NCBI GenBank assembly: GCA_016110215.1
Contig: JADWQD010000007.1
Location: forward strand, 434,001-498,000
Direction of reading: 5' to 3'
DNA length: 64,000 bases
Source of the DNA: Capronia americana
Lineage: Eukaryota > Ascomycota > Eurotiomycetes > Chaetothyriales > Herpotrichiellaceae
The notes under the pieces were generated by a model. The model saw nothing but the letters and a program-made list of their open reading frames with translations, had not been told where the DNA came from and searched no databases. The first letter of the stretch is position 1. Every line of letters starts with the position of its first letter. Shown piece after piece: positions 12,001-23,791 of the stretch. A program made the translations under genes and the position numbers.

Positions 12001-15000
12001 ACCGCAAGTTCCCGCGCCTTGGTTGAGGGTTTTGCTTTCCTTCGCTCGAGAAATCACGAGCCTCCAACGCCTTCAACGTTTGGAACGCGCTTTGGCTACA
12101 GACGATCAATTCGCAATACAGGGAGAGCTTGCAAACCACGCCCACAAATTATGGCCTGTCGAGCAATGGCCTGATTGGCTTCTACTTGAGATACAAAACA
12201 ACATTCTCATTCGCAAAGTCCAGGTCGACGTGGCAGAAGAGATCATGAAGGACGAGAATGGCTTCGTCCAATTTCAAATGGGCCAAGGAAAGAGCTCAAT
12301 AGTGATACCGGTAACGTCCTCCTCTATGGTTGTCCCTTTTCATAAGCTAACGACTCTACAGATGGTGGTTACTTCATTAGCGTCCGGATCTGCTCTCGTT
12401 AGAGTAGTCGTCTTGAAGCCTCTAAGCACCGAGATGTTGAAGCTGTTGTCGAAGAGCTTGTCGGGTCTTGTCGGGAGACCAGTTTACTGGATGCCATTCT
12501 CTCGCTCGACCAAACTCGACTCATCTACACCACAGCGTCTGCTGGGTCTCTACAAAGAATGCGTGGACCAGAACGGCTTCCTACTTACTCTGCCAGAGCA
12601 CTTGAACTCCTTCCGTCTGGTGGGTGGTGACAAGCTGGCTGCCAAAGATGAGCGTCTCGCCGCTGGGCTCATACGTGTTCAATCATGGCTTGACAGCAAT
12701 GCCCGCGACATACTGGACGAAAGCGACGAAATTTGCAAGCCCAACTATGAGCTCGTCTATACAGTTGGAGAAGCCAGTGTGTTGGATGGCCACCCCGATC
12801 GATGGAATGTCACTCTCGAGTTACTCGCCCTTGTGCAAAGACATGCGCCGACCCTCTACGAAGAGAAACCCGAAGCATTTGAGTTTGAAGCTAGAGGCTG
12901 CGGCGCCTTTCCCCATTTTCGCATCTTGAACGACGAAGGTGCACGCACCTTGATTACCCGCTTGACCCAGGATATCACAAAGGGAAGATTGCCCAGCCTC
13001 CCGCTAGGACGCTGGGACGAGAGTATCCTACAAGCTGTGACCTCATTCCTTCTGGCAGCAAATGTGGACAAGCGTTCCTCCGAGATTGTTCTACAGCACT
13101 TCAAAGGTTCAGCACAGCTCCAGCTTCTCTTCACTCTTCGGGGACTGATCTCTCACAATATCTTGACCCACGCCCTCAAGAAGCGTTACTTGGTGAATTA
13201 CGGTCTGGACCGCTCGCGCTGTTACTCGGCTGTCCCATACAGAGCAAAGGCCGTCCCATCGGCGAATGCTGAATACGCACAAGCGGAAATGATGGTCCTG
13301 TTGACCGCATTGTCCTGGCTCTACAATGGTCTACTTCCAGCCGATTTCCGGAAATGTGTCTTGCGCCTGCTCAAGTCTCCAGACCCTGCCGAGGAGTACG
13401 CAAGATGGATTGAAAACAGCAAGCTTCCTGCCAAATACCACTCCGTCACTTCCATCAATCTCGAGGATGTTACGTGCGTGGATGATCTTTACCTCCATCT
13501 CCACTGCACGCGAGGCTTGATTGACTTCTTCCTCAGATACCTTGTCTACCCCCGCGAGGCCAAGGAGTTCAAGTACAAATTATCAAGCTCTGCGTGGGAT
13601 CTTTGCGCTCGCGAAGGAGGCAAGATAACAACAGGATTCTCAGGGACGGCCGACAGCAAGGTGCCGCTAACATGCGCTCTCAAAGACATAGAGCAGCTCC
13701 GCCACACTACGGCCATGACTCTGAGCACGCTTCTGCGGAGTGACAATCGCAAATACGTGTGCGCAGCAACGGCCACTGGTCAGCGGCTCAACACCGAAGA
13801 ACTCCTCAAGCTAGTGGTGCGTGAACAGAGCCCCGATGTCATCATCGACGTTGGCGCCCAAATCCTGGAAGGGAACCAAGAAGTCGCTACCAAGTGGCTC
13901 CACATGTACCCGGATAAAATGGCAGCTATATTCTTCAACGAGTCCGACGAGAAGATGCTGATCAACCGCGACGGGAAAGTGGAAAGATTTGCCTCGTCGA
14001 TATTCAAAGACGAGATCGGCAGATGCATCATCTTGCTTGACGAGTGGCATACGCGCGGAACGGACTTCAACCTTCCCGACAACTCGCAAGCAGCTGTACT
14101 CCTGGGACCTGGTATCGTCAAGGACACCTTGGCACAAGCATGTATGCGCATGAGGAAGTTGACGGTTTCCCAGTCAGTCAGATGGTTTGCTTGCCCAGAG
14201 GTAGATGCCAGTATTCGAGCTCTGATGAAGGACTCGTCCGCCAAGATTGACAGCTTTCACGTTGTACGATGGGCGCTAGAAAACTCATGCGAAGCAACGA
14301 AGAACCAGCGGTTGATGTGGGCACTCAAAGGAATGACCCATAGCCGACGACGATTGGCTTTTGCAAGACATGCTTCTGCCAATGGCTCAATCACCGACAG
14401 CGACACGTACATTAGTACAATCCAAGAGCGAGAGAGTCGCCCTGTTTCCGAGATGTATGGCGTTGACGATCGTCATCAAAAGGAGCTTCCGTTCACGCCG
14501 ACGATGGAGGAGAGGGCTGATCCGATTTTCAAGCAACTCCTGGAGGAATGGAACCGTGCAGATGTATCAGACGTCAAACAATGCGGTATCACAGAAGAAC
14601 AAGAGAGAGAATTACTGCATGAAGTAGAGGAGCAACGCGAAGTCCAGCGTCCTGGATCTGTCGAGCCTGCCACTCCGTCTATTAGCGAGGGTCTTGCTAG
14701 GTTTGTACGATTTGGCTCACTACTCTCCCGTGCAGAAGGCTTCCGCCCAGCTTTCGAGATCTTCAGCAACACCAGTTTATCAGCCGAATACACCCCAGCA
14801 CAGTGGCCCAAGCAGGTATTGGTCACGACGGATTTCTTACGCACCATCGAAACCAGCGTCCGTGAGTCTCAGAACGACTTCGTTCGACCCGTGCAGTGGA
14901 TATTGAAGGGGCACGAGACGAAGCAACTGGTAGTTATCAGCCAGTACGAAGCGAATGAGTTGTTGCCAGAGATCCGAAAGGGCAAGAACACGACCCTGAT

Positions 15001-15514
15001 CGTCTACTCTGCCCGCATCGCGCGAGACATGAGAAGCTTCGATGGCATGGACATCTACAGAGTTCCCGAGTCTGACCAAGCCCTCAACATTGCACCTGAA
15101 GCCATCACGATGCTCAATCTTCTCGCCGGGCAACTCTACTTCAGCTCGTTCCAGGATTACCAGCTATGCTGTGATGTTCTGGGCCTCTGGGATGGCGAGA
15201 GACCGCTTCCGAATTCAAGAGAGGTGGCCAATGACAACTACGTCTCACCTGCTTGCCGTGAAGCGAATGGATGGACGACATGCACCTTTCAGGACAGTCC
15301 TGTCAGCATGCTGAAGGCCTATTTTGCCATGCAGCGCTTGGGCTCCCAATTCTCTTTCACGCAGATGGGCAGAGTTTTGGCAGGGAAGATCCTGCAGAGA
15401 GACGAGTTTGCTGAAGAAACTGGAGAGGCTGAAGAAACTGGAGAGGCTGAAGAAACTGGAGAGGCTGAAGAAACTGGAGAGGCTGAAGAAACTGGAGAGG
15501 ATGAGGAAGACTAA
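6085..15514 (+). CDS. Giant DUF3638/DUF3645 P-loop protein (helicase-like, function unknown)
   Basis: Three exons: 6085-6358, 6408-12310 and 12362-15514, giving 3,109 aa. Intron 1 is 49 nt. Intron 2 (12311-12361, 51 nt) is in frame without a stop and interrupts the conserved run just after the P-loop; removing it joins SSIVIP to MVVTSLASGS as the family requires. Seen motifs are a Walker-A-like MGQGKSS near residue 2050, an acidic DESDE box near 2178 (DUF3638), GFSGTADS, and LLDEWHTRGTDF near 2619 (DUF3645). Together they look like a degenerate SF2/SecA-like motor. The N-terminal 2,000 residues match the general plan of large fungal proteins of unknown function. The C-terminus ends in five perfect AEETGE repeats. 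It is followed after 496 bases by a HET gene on the same strand. Automated labels of ubiquitin thioesterase sometimes attached to such proteins are not supported by anything I see here. Confidence 0.85.
12311..12361 (+). other. Hidden in-frame intron after the P-loop
   Basis: gtaacg...ctacag, 51 nt, phase 0, no stop codon. If retained it adds 17 residues (starting VTSSSMVVP) between the Walker-A-like motif and the next conserved strand, where family members have none. Confidence 0.75.
15410..15499 (+). repeat. Coding minisatellite, 5 x 18 bp
   Basis: Five perfect copies of gctgaagaaactggagag, encoding AEETGE five times at the very end of the giant protein, followed by DEED and the stop. Perfect identity suggests recent expansion and likely copy-number variation between strains. 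Confidence 0.97.
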
Positions 15515-16010
15515 CCAGACGGGTCGGTGTTCAAAAGGCTTTAGTGGCGACAGCCCTGCTTGGATCAATGTCCTAGGCTACTTATTCAGGCGACAGCGAA
15601 TTGGTCACGACGGTTGGTAATTACTAGCAGGATTGCCATGATTACTTGGTTTATCACAATCCTTCTTGGAGAGTAGGAATCTCCTACGTAGCATGAAATA
15701 AATGCTTTGATCACTGCTCCGTCTACAGTAGGCCGGTCTTCAAGATGCCTCAGGTCATGCCTAAGCCAAACGCCCACATCGCTCGATCTACCTGTAGAAA
15801 TCCGGTTGAGCCAAGACTCCAGTAAACGTGGCCAGTCGCTGCCCTGACGCAGCTGCCCGACATTCCTTATCCAACGCACTCTCACAAGCATTCTCGTCCA
15901 AGACTCGAGATGGCAATCCGATCCAAGGCGGCAGGGCCTGCGTACGCACCAAACATCTCACTCTGTCCGCGTCCAACAGTCCTCGATGACTATTCACCAT
16001 CAAAGCCACG
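15515..16010. other. Intergenic region, 496 bases
   Basis: Lies between the giant P-loop gene and the HET gene. It must hold the terminator of the first and the promoter of the second. No distinct element was recognised, and the minus-strand open frames here have no recognisable domain. Confidence 0.5.
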
Positions 16011-18077
16011 ATGAGCTCCGCAGACGCAGTGGACAACTCCACGTTCCCCTTCCCGCCTCTCCCCCAAGCGACCGATTCTATTCGCCTGCTTCGGACGCCG
16101 GGATCAGCGCCAACTTCAGATCAGCTCTACTTCGAGCTCCACGCATTCCCGCTTGATGAGGCTCCGCAGTACTATGGTCTCTCCTACAATTGGGGCAGTC
16201 CATTTCCGGAATCCGAGGGGAGCGATTCTGAGGAACGTACTGAGTGGACTGGTCTTAGGCAAACAATCTACCTGAATCAACTGCCCTACCATGTCGGCCA
16301 GAACCTCTACGACGCCCTTGGCCAGATCTCGAGAGATTGCCCTGCTATATACCTCTGGGTAGACGCGATTTCGATCAGTCAGACCGACACAGCGGAGAAG
16401 AACAACCAAGTTGGCCTTATGGGCCGGATCTTTTCTTCCGCCGAAAATGTCTTCTGCTGGCTGGGCCGAGAAGACCAGCACACCTTGCGAGCTGTGGAAT
16501 TCATGAAGCTAATCTACGAGGTGGTGGGACGGGTTGTGGCTGCTGGTAGTGACCTGCGCTCAGCCCTCCAGCTTCATATTGAGGACGAGCGAGCAATCTC
16601 ACAGATGAGGGAGACTTCAAACGGAAGGTTCCCAATTGAAGGGCCACCTCCCTCGCTTGCGCATTGGCAAGCCTTTCTGTATCTCTGCAAACGGCGATAC
16701 TTTACCAGGCTGTGGATCGTCCAAGAATATGGTCTGGCCAAGGATCCCGTCTTCCTTTGCGGAAGCCACAGCTTCTCGTGGAGAATTCTCTCTCTCACTA
16801 GTATGTATGCAACGATGGGCTTGTGGATTGGGGAGTTTCTGACAAAATACGGTCTTGATGGCTCGCCGGTCAAGACACTCAACGCCATTTCTGCCGCTTC
16901 CTTGCGGGGCTGGGACATGGATGCCTACAAACAGACACACCTTCAACGAAAAAATATAACGGCTGACTCACAGACCCCATACTTGATTCTAACGCATGCT
17001 TTAGCCATGAGCCCCATGTTCAGGGCGTTTGATGCGCATGACAGGATCTATGCTTTGCTCGGCCTGGCACTTTACCGCACAAGGCCCCCTGGGATGCTTC
17101 CGATACATCCTCGATACGAGACCAACGTCAGCATACTTTTCCGGGAAGTGGCGTCGGTGCTCACACTCGGTCTCCCAACACTGATGTGCTTGGCAATAGT
17201 TGAAGACCGCACCGTGCGGAAAACCCCCGACTTGCCCTCTTGGGTTCCCGACTTCAATCTGCAAGAAGACCGAGGCAGTGATTCTAACACATTCGCTAGG
17301 CTGTGCGCCGGTGTCCGCCTCGACCTCCCTGGCGTTCTTTTCCGTACCATCGATGGACCCAAGCTTTCTCTGCAGGGCACGTTCGTTGACAGCATCGAGG
17401 AGTACGCAAATCCGATGCCGACAGGGCGTTACCACTACCCGAAATCGACCCTAAGGCGCATCCTGGAGCTCGTGCAATGCCTTCCCCTTGTGTACGAGCA
17501 CACGGCGCAAGATAGACTAGAAGCCCTATGGAGGACATTGGTCTGGGATATGGACCAGCACACGGACAGTCGCGCAACAGCGATGACGGGCGAATGCTTC
17601 CCTCAATGGTTGGGCAAGCCCCTCGTGCGCCACAGCGGCGGGGACGATCTCAACTGGGACGCAGACGAGACCCGCGCCCTCACCGAGCTGCTTCTGAGGA
17701 TGATAGAACGTTCCACCTACGCTGACAGCTACCTGGCCCAGTCTCCGCTTGCGGAACTGCGCGCAGGAAAGACCCATCTGTTCGATCTGAAGAAGCAACA
17801 GGAGTTTGACCTGCGGGCGGACGTCTTCCTAAAGCGCTGCCATTTCCCCTGCCGGAAGCTGGTGCGCACGTCGACCAACTATCTAGGTCTTTGCCTGCCC
17901 TCGGCAGAAAGAGGAGATCAGGTGTGGATTCTCAGCGGCGGCCGCTTGCCTGTGATACTGCGGCCCCTGCCCGAGAGCGACACCTACGAGTATCTGGGAG
18001 AGGCCTTTGTCCACGGCATCAGTTTCGGGGAGTATCTGCAACGCGAGCCGACGTTTCGAGTGGTGACTCTGGTATGA
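16011..18077 (+). CDS. HET-domain (heterokaryon incompatibility) protein
   Basis: Single open frame of 688 aa. Residues about 45-260 carry the three HET blocks. YYGLSYNWG stands in place of the usual LSYxWG. LWVDAISISQTD...EKNNQV..M..IF..A..VFCWLG corresponds to the W-I-D-A-x-C-I-N-Q block. RRYFTRLWIVQEYGLAKDPVFLCG is the third block. The C-terminal part has the usual D-x-V-W-I-L-S-G-G...Y-x-Y-L-G-E-A-F-V-H-G-I ending. HET proteins can trigger cell death when non-self is sensed after hyphal fusion, and HET is a TIR-like fold; a role for this copy is inference. No NACHT, ankyrin or WD region is attached, so any sensor would have to be a partner. The neighbours on both sides are also accessory-type genes on the same strand. 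Confidence 0.92.
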   Translation: MSSADAVDNSTFPFPPLPQATDSIRLLRTPGSAPTSDQLYFELHAFPLDEAPQYYGLSYNWGSPFPESEGSDSEERTEWTGLRQTIYLNQLPYHVGQNLYDALGQISRDCPAIYLWVDAISISQTDTAEKNNQVGLMGRIFSSAENVFCWLGREDQHTLRAVEFMKLIYEVVGRVVAAGSDLRSALQLHIEDERAISQMRETSNGRFPIEGPPPSLAHWQAFLYLCKRRYFTRLWIVQEYGLAKDPVFLCGSHSFSWRILSLTSMYATMGLWIGEFLTKYGLDGSPVKTLNAISAASLRGWDMDAYKQTHLQRKNITADSQTPYLILTHALAMSPMFRAFDAHDRIYALLGLALYRTRPPGMLPIHPRYETNVSILFREVASVLTLGLPTLMCLAIVEDRTVRKTPDLPSWVPDFNLQEDRGSDSNTFARLCAGVRLDLPGVLFRTIDGPKLSLQGTFVDSIEEYANPMPTGRYHYPKSTLRRILELVQCLPLVYEHTAQDRLEALWRTLVWDMDQHTDSRATAMTGECFPQWLGKPLVRHSGGDDLNWDADETRALTELLLRMIERSTYADSYLAQSPLAELRAGKTHLFDLKKQQEFDLRADVFLKRCHFPCRKLVRTSTNYLGLCLPSAERGDQVWILSGGRLPVILRPLPESDTYEYLGEAFVHGISFGEYLQREPTFRVVTLV

Positions 18078-18605
18078 AGTATGCCTGAGCGGCTCCGTCG
18101 CACGCTCGGCAGTAAGGAATATCCTCCAGTGCCTCTTGTACTGGCCCGATCTTCGTCCAGTCCTGCCTGCAATAATGTATCGCTGGATTGTGCGTCGGCA
18201 ACAATGTGTCAGAACACTCCTCGTCGAGCTGACGGAGTATTCTTAGATAAACCTAATACCTCCTCCATTAACCATGACCCATCATTGCGTTTCATTAGCT
18301 GCTTATGACATACAACTCATGAGCTACGACAAGCTGAAGATGAGATGGAGAAGTCCGTTTGACAATTTAGTGAGCGTTTATAGCTACTAGCGTCTTGGCC
18401 AATCACGCTTAGAGAACTTTGATTGGCTGTAGCCACTTGCGCCACTGTGGCTGTTTTGCGCGACCGAAGAATAACCGTCCCGCAGTGATACACGACCTGG
18501 CATGCCAGCACGACCTAAAGTCATCCAGCTTTATCGCGGCCTTCCAACCACTTTCTTTCAGGACCACGTTGCGACATGAAGCCAGTGATGGTGTGAACAG
18601 ATACA
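18078..18605. other. Intergenic region, 528 bases
   Basis: Between the HET gene and the nuclease-like gene. No gene or clear regulatory motif seen. Confidence 0.5.
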
Positions 18606-19816
18606 ATGTCTGCAGAGTCTCCCAAGAATTGCGAGGCTGGACGCTTCACTGATGCAGGGCATCGTCGCGATAGTCTCGCATCTCCCCCCTCCACATTGAC
18701 TACCACAAATGGCTGTGATTCAACAATCACTGCGTCAGGACAAGCCATTCAAGCTGTCGAAAATCTGAAATCCGGCCACTCTCCCTACGACTCCCAGCAA
18801 TGGCTGGCATTTTCATTGACCCTCATTGAGTTCAGTACCCTCGAGAGCCACTTCCAAGGCGACTGGTTTTGGGAGGAGAAATTGCGGTAGGTTGTACGCA
18901 TCTACAAGGGCGTCACCTGAACGGGCAGCAGGCCTTTCCCTCTTTCGTCCAGCCGGATTCCTACTGTACTAAGTACCTCTGCTGTCGCTTAATGGAGGGG
19001 AGGTGGCTGCCCGTTAGGGAGACCACCCTTGTGACATTGCTCCTAGCTTACGTACTGATCAATCGCAGGTGCGACTACTTTGGATCGTCTCAGCAATTTG
19101 TTCTCCGCATAGCCTCTCCGCCTCACGAGATTCTCCTGCAGGAGCTACAATTCAGAATACTCACTGCCCTCCGCTTTCCGCGCGACCCCTTCCCTACTAC
19201 ATCATCAGCCACGTTTGCCAAACAGATCGAGTCTGTTGGCTCTGCCACCATCAAGTTGGCTGCTAACGGCCCCCCAAGTCGGCACAGTCCTGACATGTCA
19301 TTCAGACATGCTGGCGCTCAATACCCCGGTGTGATCGTGGAAATCGCCTACTCTCAAACTCTGGAAGCGCTGGAACAACTCGCAATTGACTACATTTCTG
19401 GCTCGAATGGAAAGATCCGCATGATGGTCGGTATCAAGATCGAGTTCCCCAACAAGCAAGGCGAAAAGTGCAAGAGGGCCACATTTACCATATGGGAGTC
19501 CCATTCGACCATTCAAAACGGAAAGCCAACGGTTCAAGCGGTCCGCACTGCTGATAAGGTGAGCTCAACTCAACTTCTTGTTTGTTTGAATGATCGTCCT
19601 TACTAACTCGATAACTAGACATTTCGCAACGAAGGAGGGGCTCCAAATCCAGACGCCGAGTTGAGCATCTCACTCAGCCACTTCACGGATCCGGCTACTC
19701 TTGACCTGGTCGAGGACTTCGTCGATGACACCATCCGAATCTCTGCTGAAGAACTTTGTCAGCTTGTGGAGAAAGCGGAGCGGTATGAGTCGAAGCCATG
19801 CGTGCAAAAGACATGA
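18606..19816 (+). CDS. PD-(D/E)XK nuclease-like fungal protein
   Basis: Three exons: 18606-18886, 19069-19558 and 19619-19816, giving 322 aa. Introns are 182 and 60 nt; the second has a textbook branch site (tactaac). The central part reads SPDMSF, then PGVIVEIAYSQ, then a stretch ending VGIKIEF, followed by an ATFTIW strand. This D...E-x-x...K arrangement matches a family of fungal proteins with a restriction-endonuclease-like fold that is often expanded in accessory regions. Candidate active-site residues are the Asp of SPD, the Glu of VEIAY and the Lys of GIKIEF. Function is unknown: it could be a nuclease or a degenerate fold used for binding. It follows a HET gene and precedes a zinc-finger/membrane gene, all on the plus strand. 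Confidence 0.7.
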
Positions 19817-20906
19817 TGCCAGTTGCAGCTTTCCGAGTATGCACAATGATAATGATGCATCAGGCCAGCTAATCACAGCTCAAACAATGATCGACTGTTC
19901 TCATATGAGGAGCGAAGGACCAAACTTGAACCCCCGGCTCGGAAGACACTCTGGTTGCGGGACTGTACCCGCACCCGCACCCGGAGATCGAGATGATCTG
20001 CCGCGATGATTTTCAGAAGGAACTCTTCGCCCAACAGACAGTTGAAGAGGCCCGATTGCGAAAGACATGATGGATTAATCCATGACCCAGTGATACCCCC
20101 TTGATAGCGGTTCAGTCTAATAGAAGCTCTAATACCCTTCTTCCTTCAACGCTCACCCGGGGGATCGCAGAAACCCCGTTCATGCCCATCTTACTAACCG
20201 CCCGTTCTTCGACAATGTTTGCGTGGATGGGTTCCTACCGAACCGCAACGAAACACTGTAATTCCCTGACGTGTACTCGGTATGTTATGGCCCGATTTTC
20301 AGGGGCATTTCGCTTTGACCTCGGCGTGGAAAAACTTATTCTCCGTATTTCATGCCTGAATCAAGCGTCTACTCTCTAAGACATCGCTTTACCACTCTGG
20401 TGACCATTCTTCGTTGCCAGGAAAGGCCACAAAAGGTGACTTTTACAGAAAACCTTGTTCAGGCAGCTCAATTCCAGCATTAAGCTCCGCCTCATCACAG
20501 CGCTACAAATTAGACAAATCTCCATGGCCGGGCCGAAGGAACAGCTGTCGCCAAGAGCGGCGAAGCGCATGCATGCTCTTGCATACGCCCGCATGTGCAG
20601 ACACGGCAAGGCGTACACAGGCGCACCTGACTGTTGGTCTAGCGCGACCAGAACAAATTTCGTTAAGAAGGCCGCCAGCCTGATTGTTAAGTTCAATTTT
20701 TCTGCCCTGGTATTATTGTGAATGTGATGCTAATCGAAGATGGCATGATAATATTGTGACCGAGTGTCAAAACTTGGAAGAGGAGGTGTTTATTTACCCC
20801 GTTGCGATCGCTAGATATTCCTTAACCTCGAATAAACAGGGTGATCCGAACGAAGCTCTATCTACTTTCAATTTGAGTGTTACTACCCCGATTTCCTGAA
20901 GATAAC
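19817..20906. other. Intergenic region, 1.09 kb
   Basis: No supported gene. Short open frames here have no recognisable domains. It contains a short cccgca tandem near 19970-19985. The 3' part is presumably the promoter of the zinc-finger gene. Confidence 0.5.
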
Positions 20907-23791
20907 ATGGGGCGTCGTCCTAGGAGAGCAGGGTACGCCGATTACGCCGGTTCCTGGGAAAAAAATCACTTTCCCTTTCAGGTCGTTGAGTCTGCCTATG
21001 CGGCCGATGGCTTGGTCTGTGAGAACAATGAATGTGGCTGTGGAGTGACCTTCAAGGGGGTGTACGCCGCTAACAACCTGAGGCGACATGTCTCAGAGAA
21101 AACGGCTCAGGCTCAGACTATTCCATGCAAGATCTGTGGTCTGAAATTCAATCGCGGGGAGAATTTGCACAGGCATGTTCAGGTCATGCATGCCGGAGGA
21201 ATTTGCAGCCATTGCGGTGAAATCCCAAGACATGTCGGACAGAAAACTCCGCCTCTTCAATGCGGCATCTGCAATTTTCCATGCATTGACCCTGATTATT
21301 TGCACAGCCATATGAAGGAAAAGCATGTCGGAGGTATTTGCAGTCATTGCGGTCAAATCCCTGACCAGGGACAGGCACCTGCTCAGAACAGGAAAGAGAC
21401 AGAGGCGCACGCCGACCAAGAACCTCATCAGGCTGAGCAAGACCTAGGTGAAATCATCGATGCGAATTTCACTCGAGCGCTTGAGGAGCTTGAGGAAAGC
21501 GCAAATGTCCCTATCGCGGAAATGCCAACACCGCGATATGAACAAGTGACTGAGAAATCAAGAGACTTCGGGGTTCCTTCAGATTCTGGATACGCAAGCG
21601 GCATTGTAGTCAGCGCAGCGAAGACACAACCGCAGCAACAACCCCAAAGACTATGTGACTTTCCAAAGCTTGGAAAGTCGAAGAGGGACGATGACCAGCG
21701 GCCTTCAACTCCGAACATGCCTCTCACTCAGCCAGACGGCGTGGATGATATTGCTTCAGTGCTTTCTGACCACTTCGACATCCAGTCTCGAGCAGAAGTT
21801 CGAAAGTCTGCAGAATACTTGGCTGCCGAAGATCAGGTTCGGAGGTTTTTTGCCCTTCATGCCGAGATATATTCACTTTGCGGGGAGATTCTTCCTCGAA
21901 TGGGTCGGGACAGGTTCATTGCCACCTTTCGAAGGCTATTGAAGTCCTATTACAAATCCCAGCTTAAGCTTGCAAAAACGAACATCGAAAGATCAACCAT
22001 TTTCCTGCTTCGGAGCCGGTTCCACCGCGAGCGAATTTCTACTTCGATTGCAGACAGATTGGATCCTAAAGAGGACGTACGCCTCGAAGCCGAGAAGAAC
22101 CTGGACGGTATCAACGACCGCACAGCTAAGGTACAAGAATGGTTGATGAAACAGAGGGCGTTCACTGTAAATGGTGACCAAGACGAGGAAGATGCAATCG
22201 CCCTGTCTCCAGATGATTCAGACGATGATGAAACCGTCGAAACCCACACCGATGAGCATCAGGACTTCCCACATATCAGCAAAATGAAGACATTCCTAAG
22301 CCGCAGCACAGCTTTCCGAGAACTCATCATAGAGCTACATTTGTTGCTCATGCCGTCGCACTTTCAACCACTTGCCCGGACACTCTTGGCTATGCCGAGT
22401 GAGGCCATTACTATAATGAGAGACTATCGCACAACGGCCTCAAATAACTTCAAAGTGATGGTGGAAGATGCTATGAGGGTTGAGTGGAACTGGTGGCCAT
22501 TACAGCAAAGCATCAGGCCACCGGTCGTGGGCCATACAAGAATAGCATGGAAATGCGTGAGTTGCATCTTTGACTGATGATTGTGATACTAATGCTTCGA
22601 AGCACTGCAGACGTGATCTGTGGCAAGACGTACCGGATCCCAATGTCGAGCATTTCTGGAAGCTGCTGGCTCTGAAGGGCGGTCAAACTTTTGGAACACA
22701 TCTATGTGCACAGCGTTTTTCAGAGCCCCAAGGAATCCAATATCTCGGTGAAAGGGCGAACGATTTCGCAAGCCTCCCATTTACAACAGCTTTGACTTCT
22801 CATACTTCTGCGGTCGGTCAGACAACAGCGGCGCAAAGCCGGAAAGGCGCAGCACAAGCTTCGCTCAGTCGGTCATCTTCGTCTTCAGGGTCGCTTTCGA
22901 CTTCAGCGCCAACAGTTCTCAGCTCTGGCAGCCAGGCTCCAAGTAGTGCCACGAGCATAGCCACTCCGGCGTCGTCTGTGACAATCCCCTCGGCCGATAG
23001 ATTCATCCTGTTCGGCATAAGTGGGAAACGACGAACCCTCGATCTTGTGCATATCAACACCGTCAAGGACACTAATGACGACTTGAAACTGTTCGAGATG
23101 CTTCTCAAGTCATACGGATCTGTTAGAGGAAAGCTGAGACGGTGGCTTTCTGTTTGGCAACTGCACCACTGTGATTTTGTGAAGGTAATTAACACCCCCC
23201 TTGCCAGCCCAGGACAACGTTGTTCGATTTCTCCGAACCATAACTGACTATACGAATCTCCAGTTCAAGAAAATAATGAATGATCGTGTGGTATCCATGG
23301 GCCCTGATCTGCCCTCCTGTTATATTGACTACAGCTACGATCCACGACCCCCTGACCGCCTGGCACCTGCTATCGACAAGCATATGTGGGAACTTGCGCT
23401 CTTACGTCCTTGTACTCGCACTCTACTTGGCGTTCGGTTGCCAATCTGCCCTCTGTCTTGGTTCCACGATTGTATTGAACCTCATTCGGCAGGCTCTCTC
23501 CTCTTTCTCCCAGCCATTCCGCAGAAACATACCGAATGGCTGCTCAAAACACCAGATATCGACTATGCCTGGGGCATTGTGGCGAAGGAGGAACCATACC
23601 TGGTAATCCTCGTCATCTACCATATCCTTATGTTCGCTGGCCCATTTGGCTTCTGGGCCTGGTGGCTAGCACAAGGGGAGGGCGGAGTGTGGGATCTTCA
23701 GGATGCCGCAGTCCCCGCTACTATGGTCGGAGTTTTGGTGTCACTCTTCTGGTCTGCGGCTCAGCCGTTGGGTTTGTTTGATGCGCGATGA
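20907..23791 (+). CDS. C2H2 zinc-finger protein with C-terminal membrane domain
   Basis: Three exons: 20907-22556, 22603-23184 and 23264-23791, giving 919 aa. Introns are 46 nt (branch-like actaat) and 79 nt. The N-terminus has two C2H2 fingers at about residues 74-95 and 119-140. Each is followed by a near-identical Cys-x2-Cys tag (GGICSHCGEIP and GGICSHCGQIP), so the unit is an internal duplication; an atypical Cys-rich segment precedes them. A helical region, an acidic linker and a Ser-rich linker follow. The last 250 residues (FILFGISGKRRTLDL onward, CDFVK, AIPQK, AWGI) match a C-terminal module common in fungal proteins of unknown function. It ends in two hydrophobic segments (near YLVILVIYHILMFAGPFGFW and VGVLVSLFWSAA). 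A membrane location combined with DNA/RNA-type fingers is unusual. The start is the ATG at 20907. Confidence 0.75.

Noticed and set aside
15245..15568. Minus-strand frame with SLSSFF repeats
   Set aside because: Antisense reading of the AEETGE minisatellite at the end of the giant protein.
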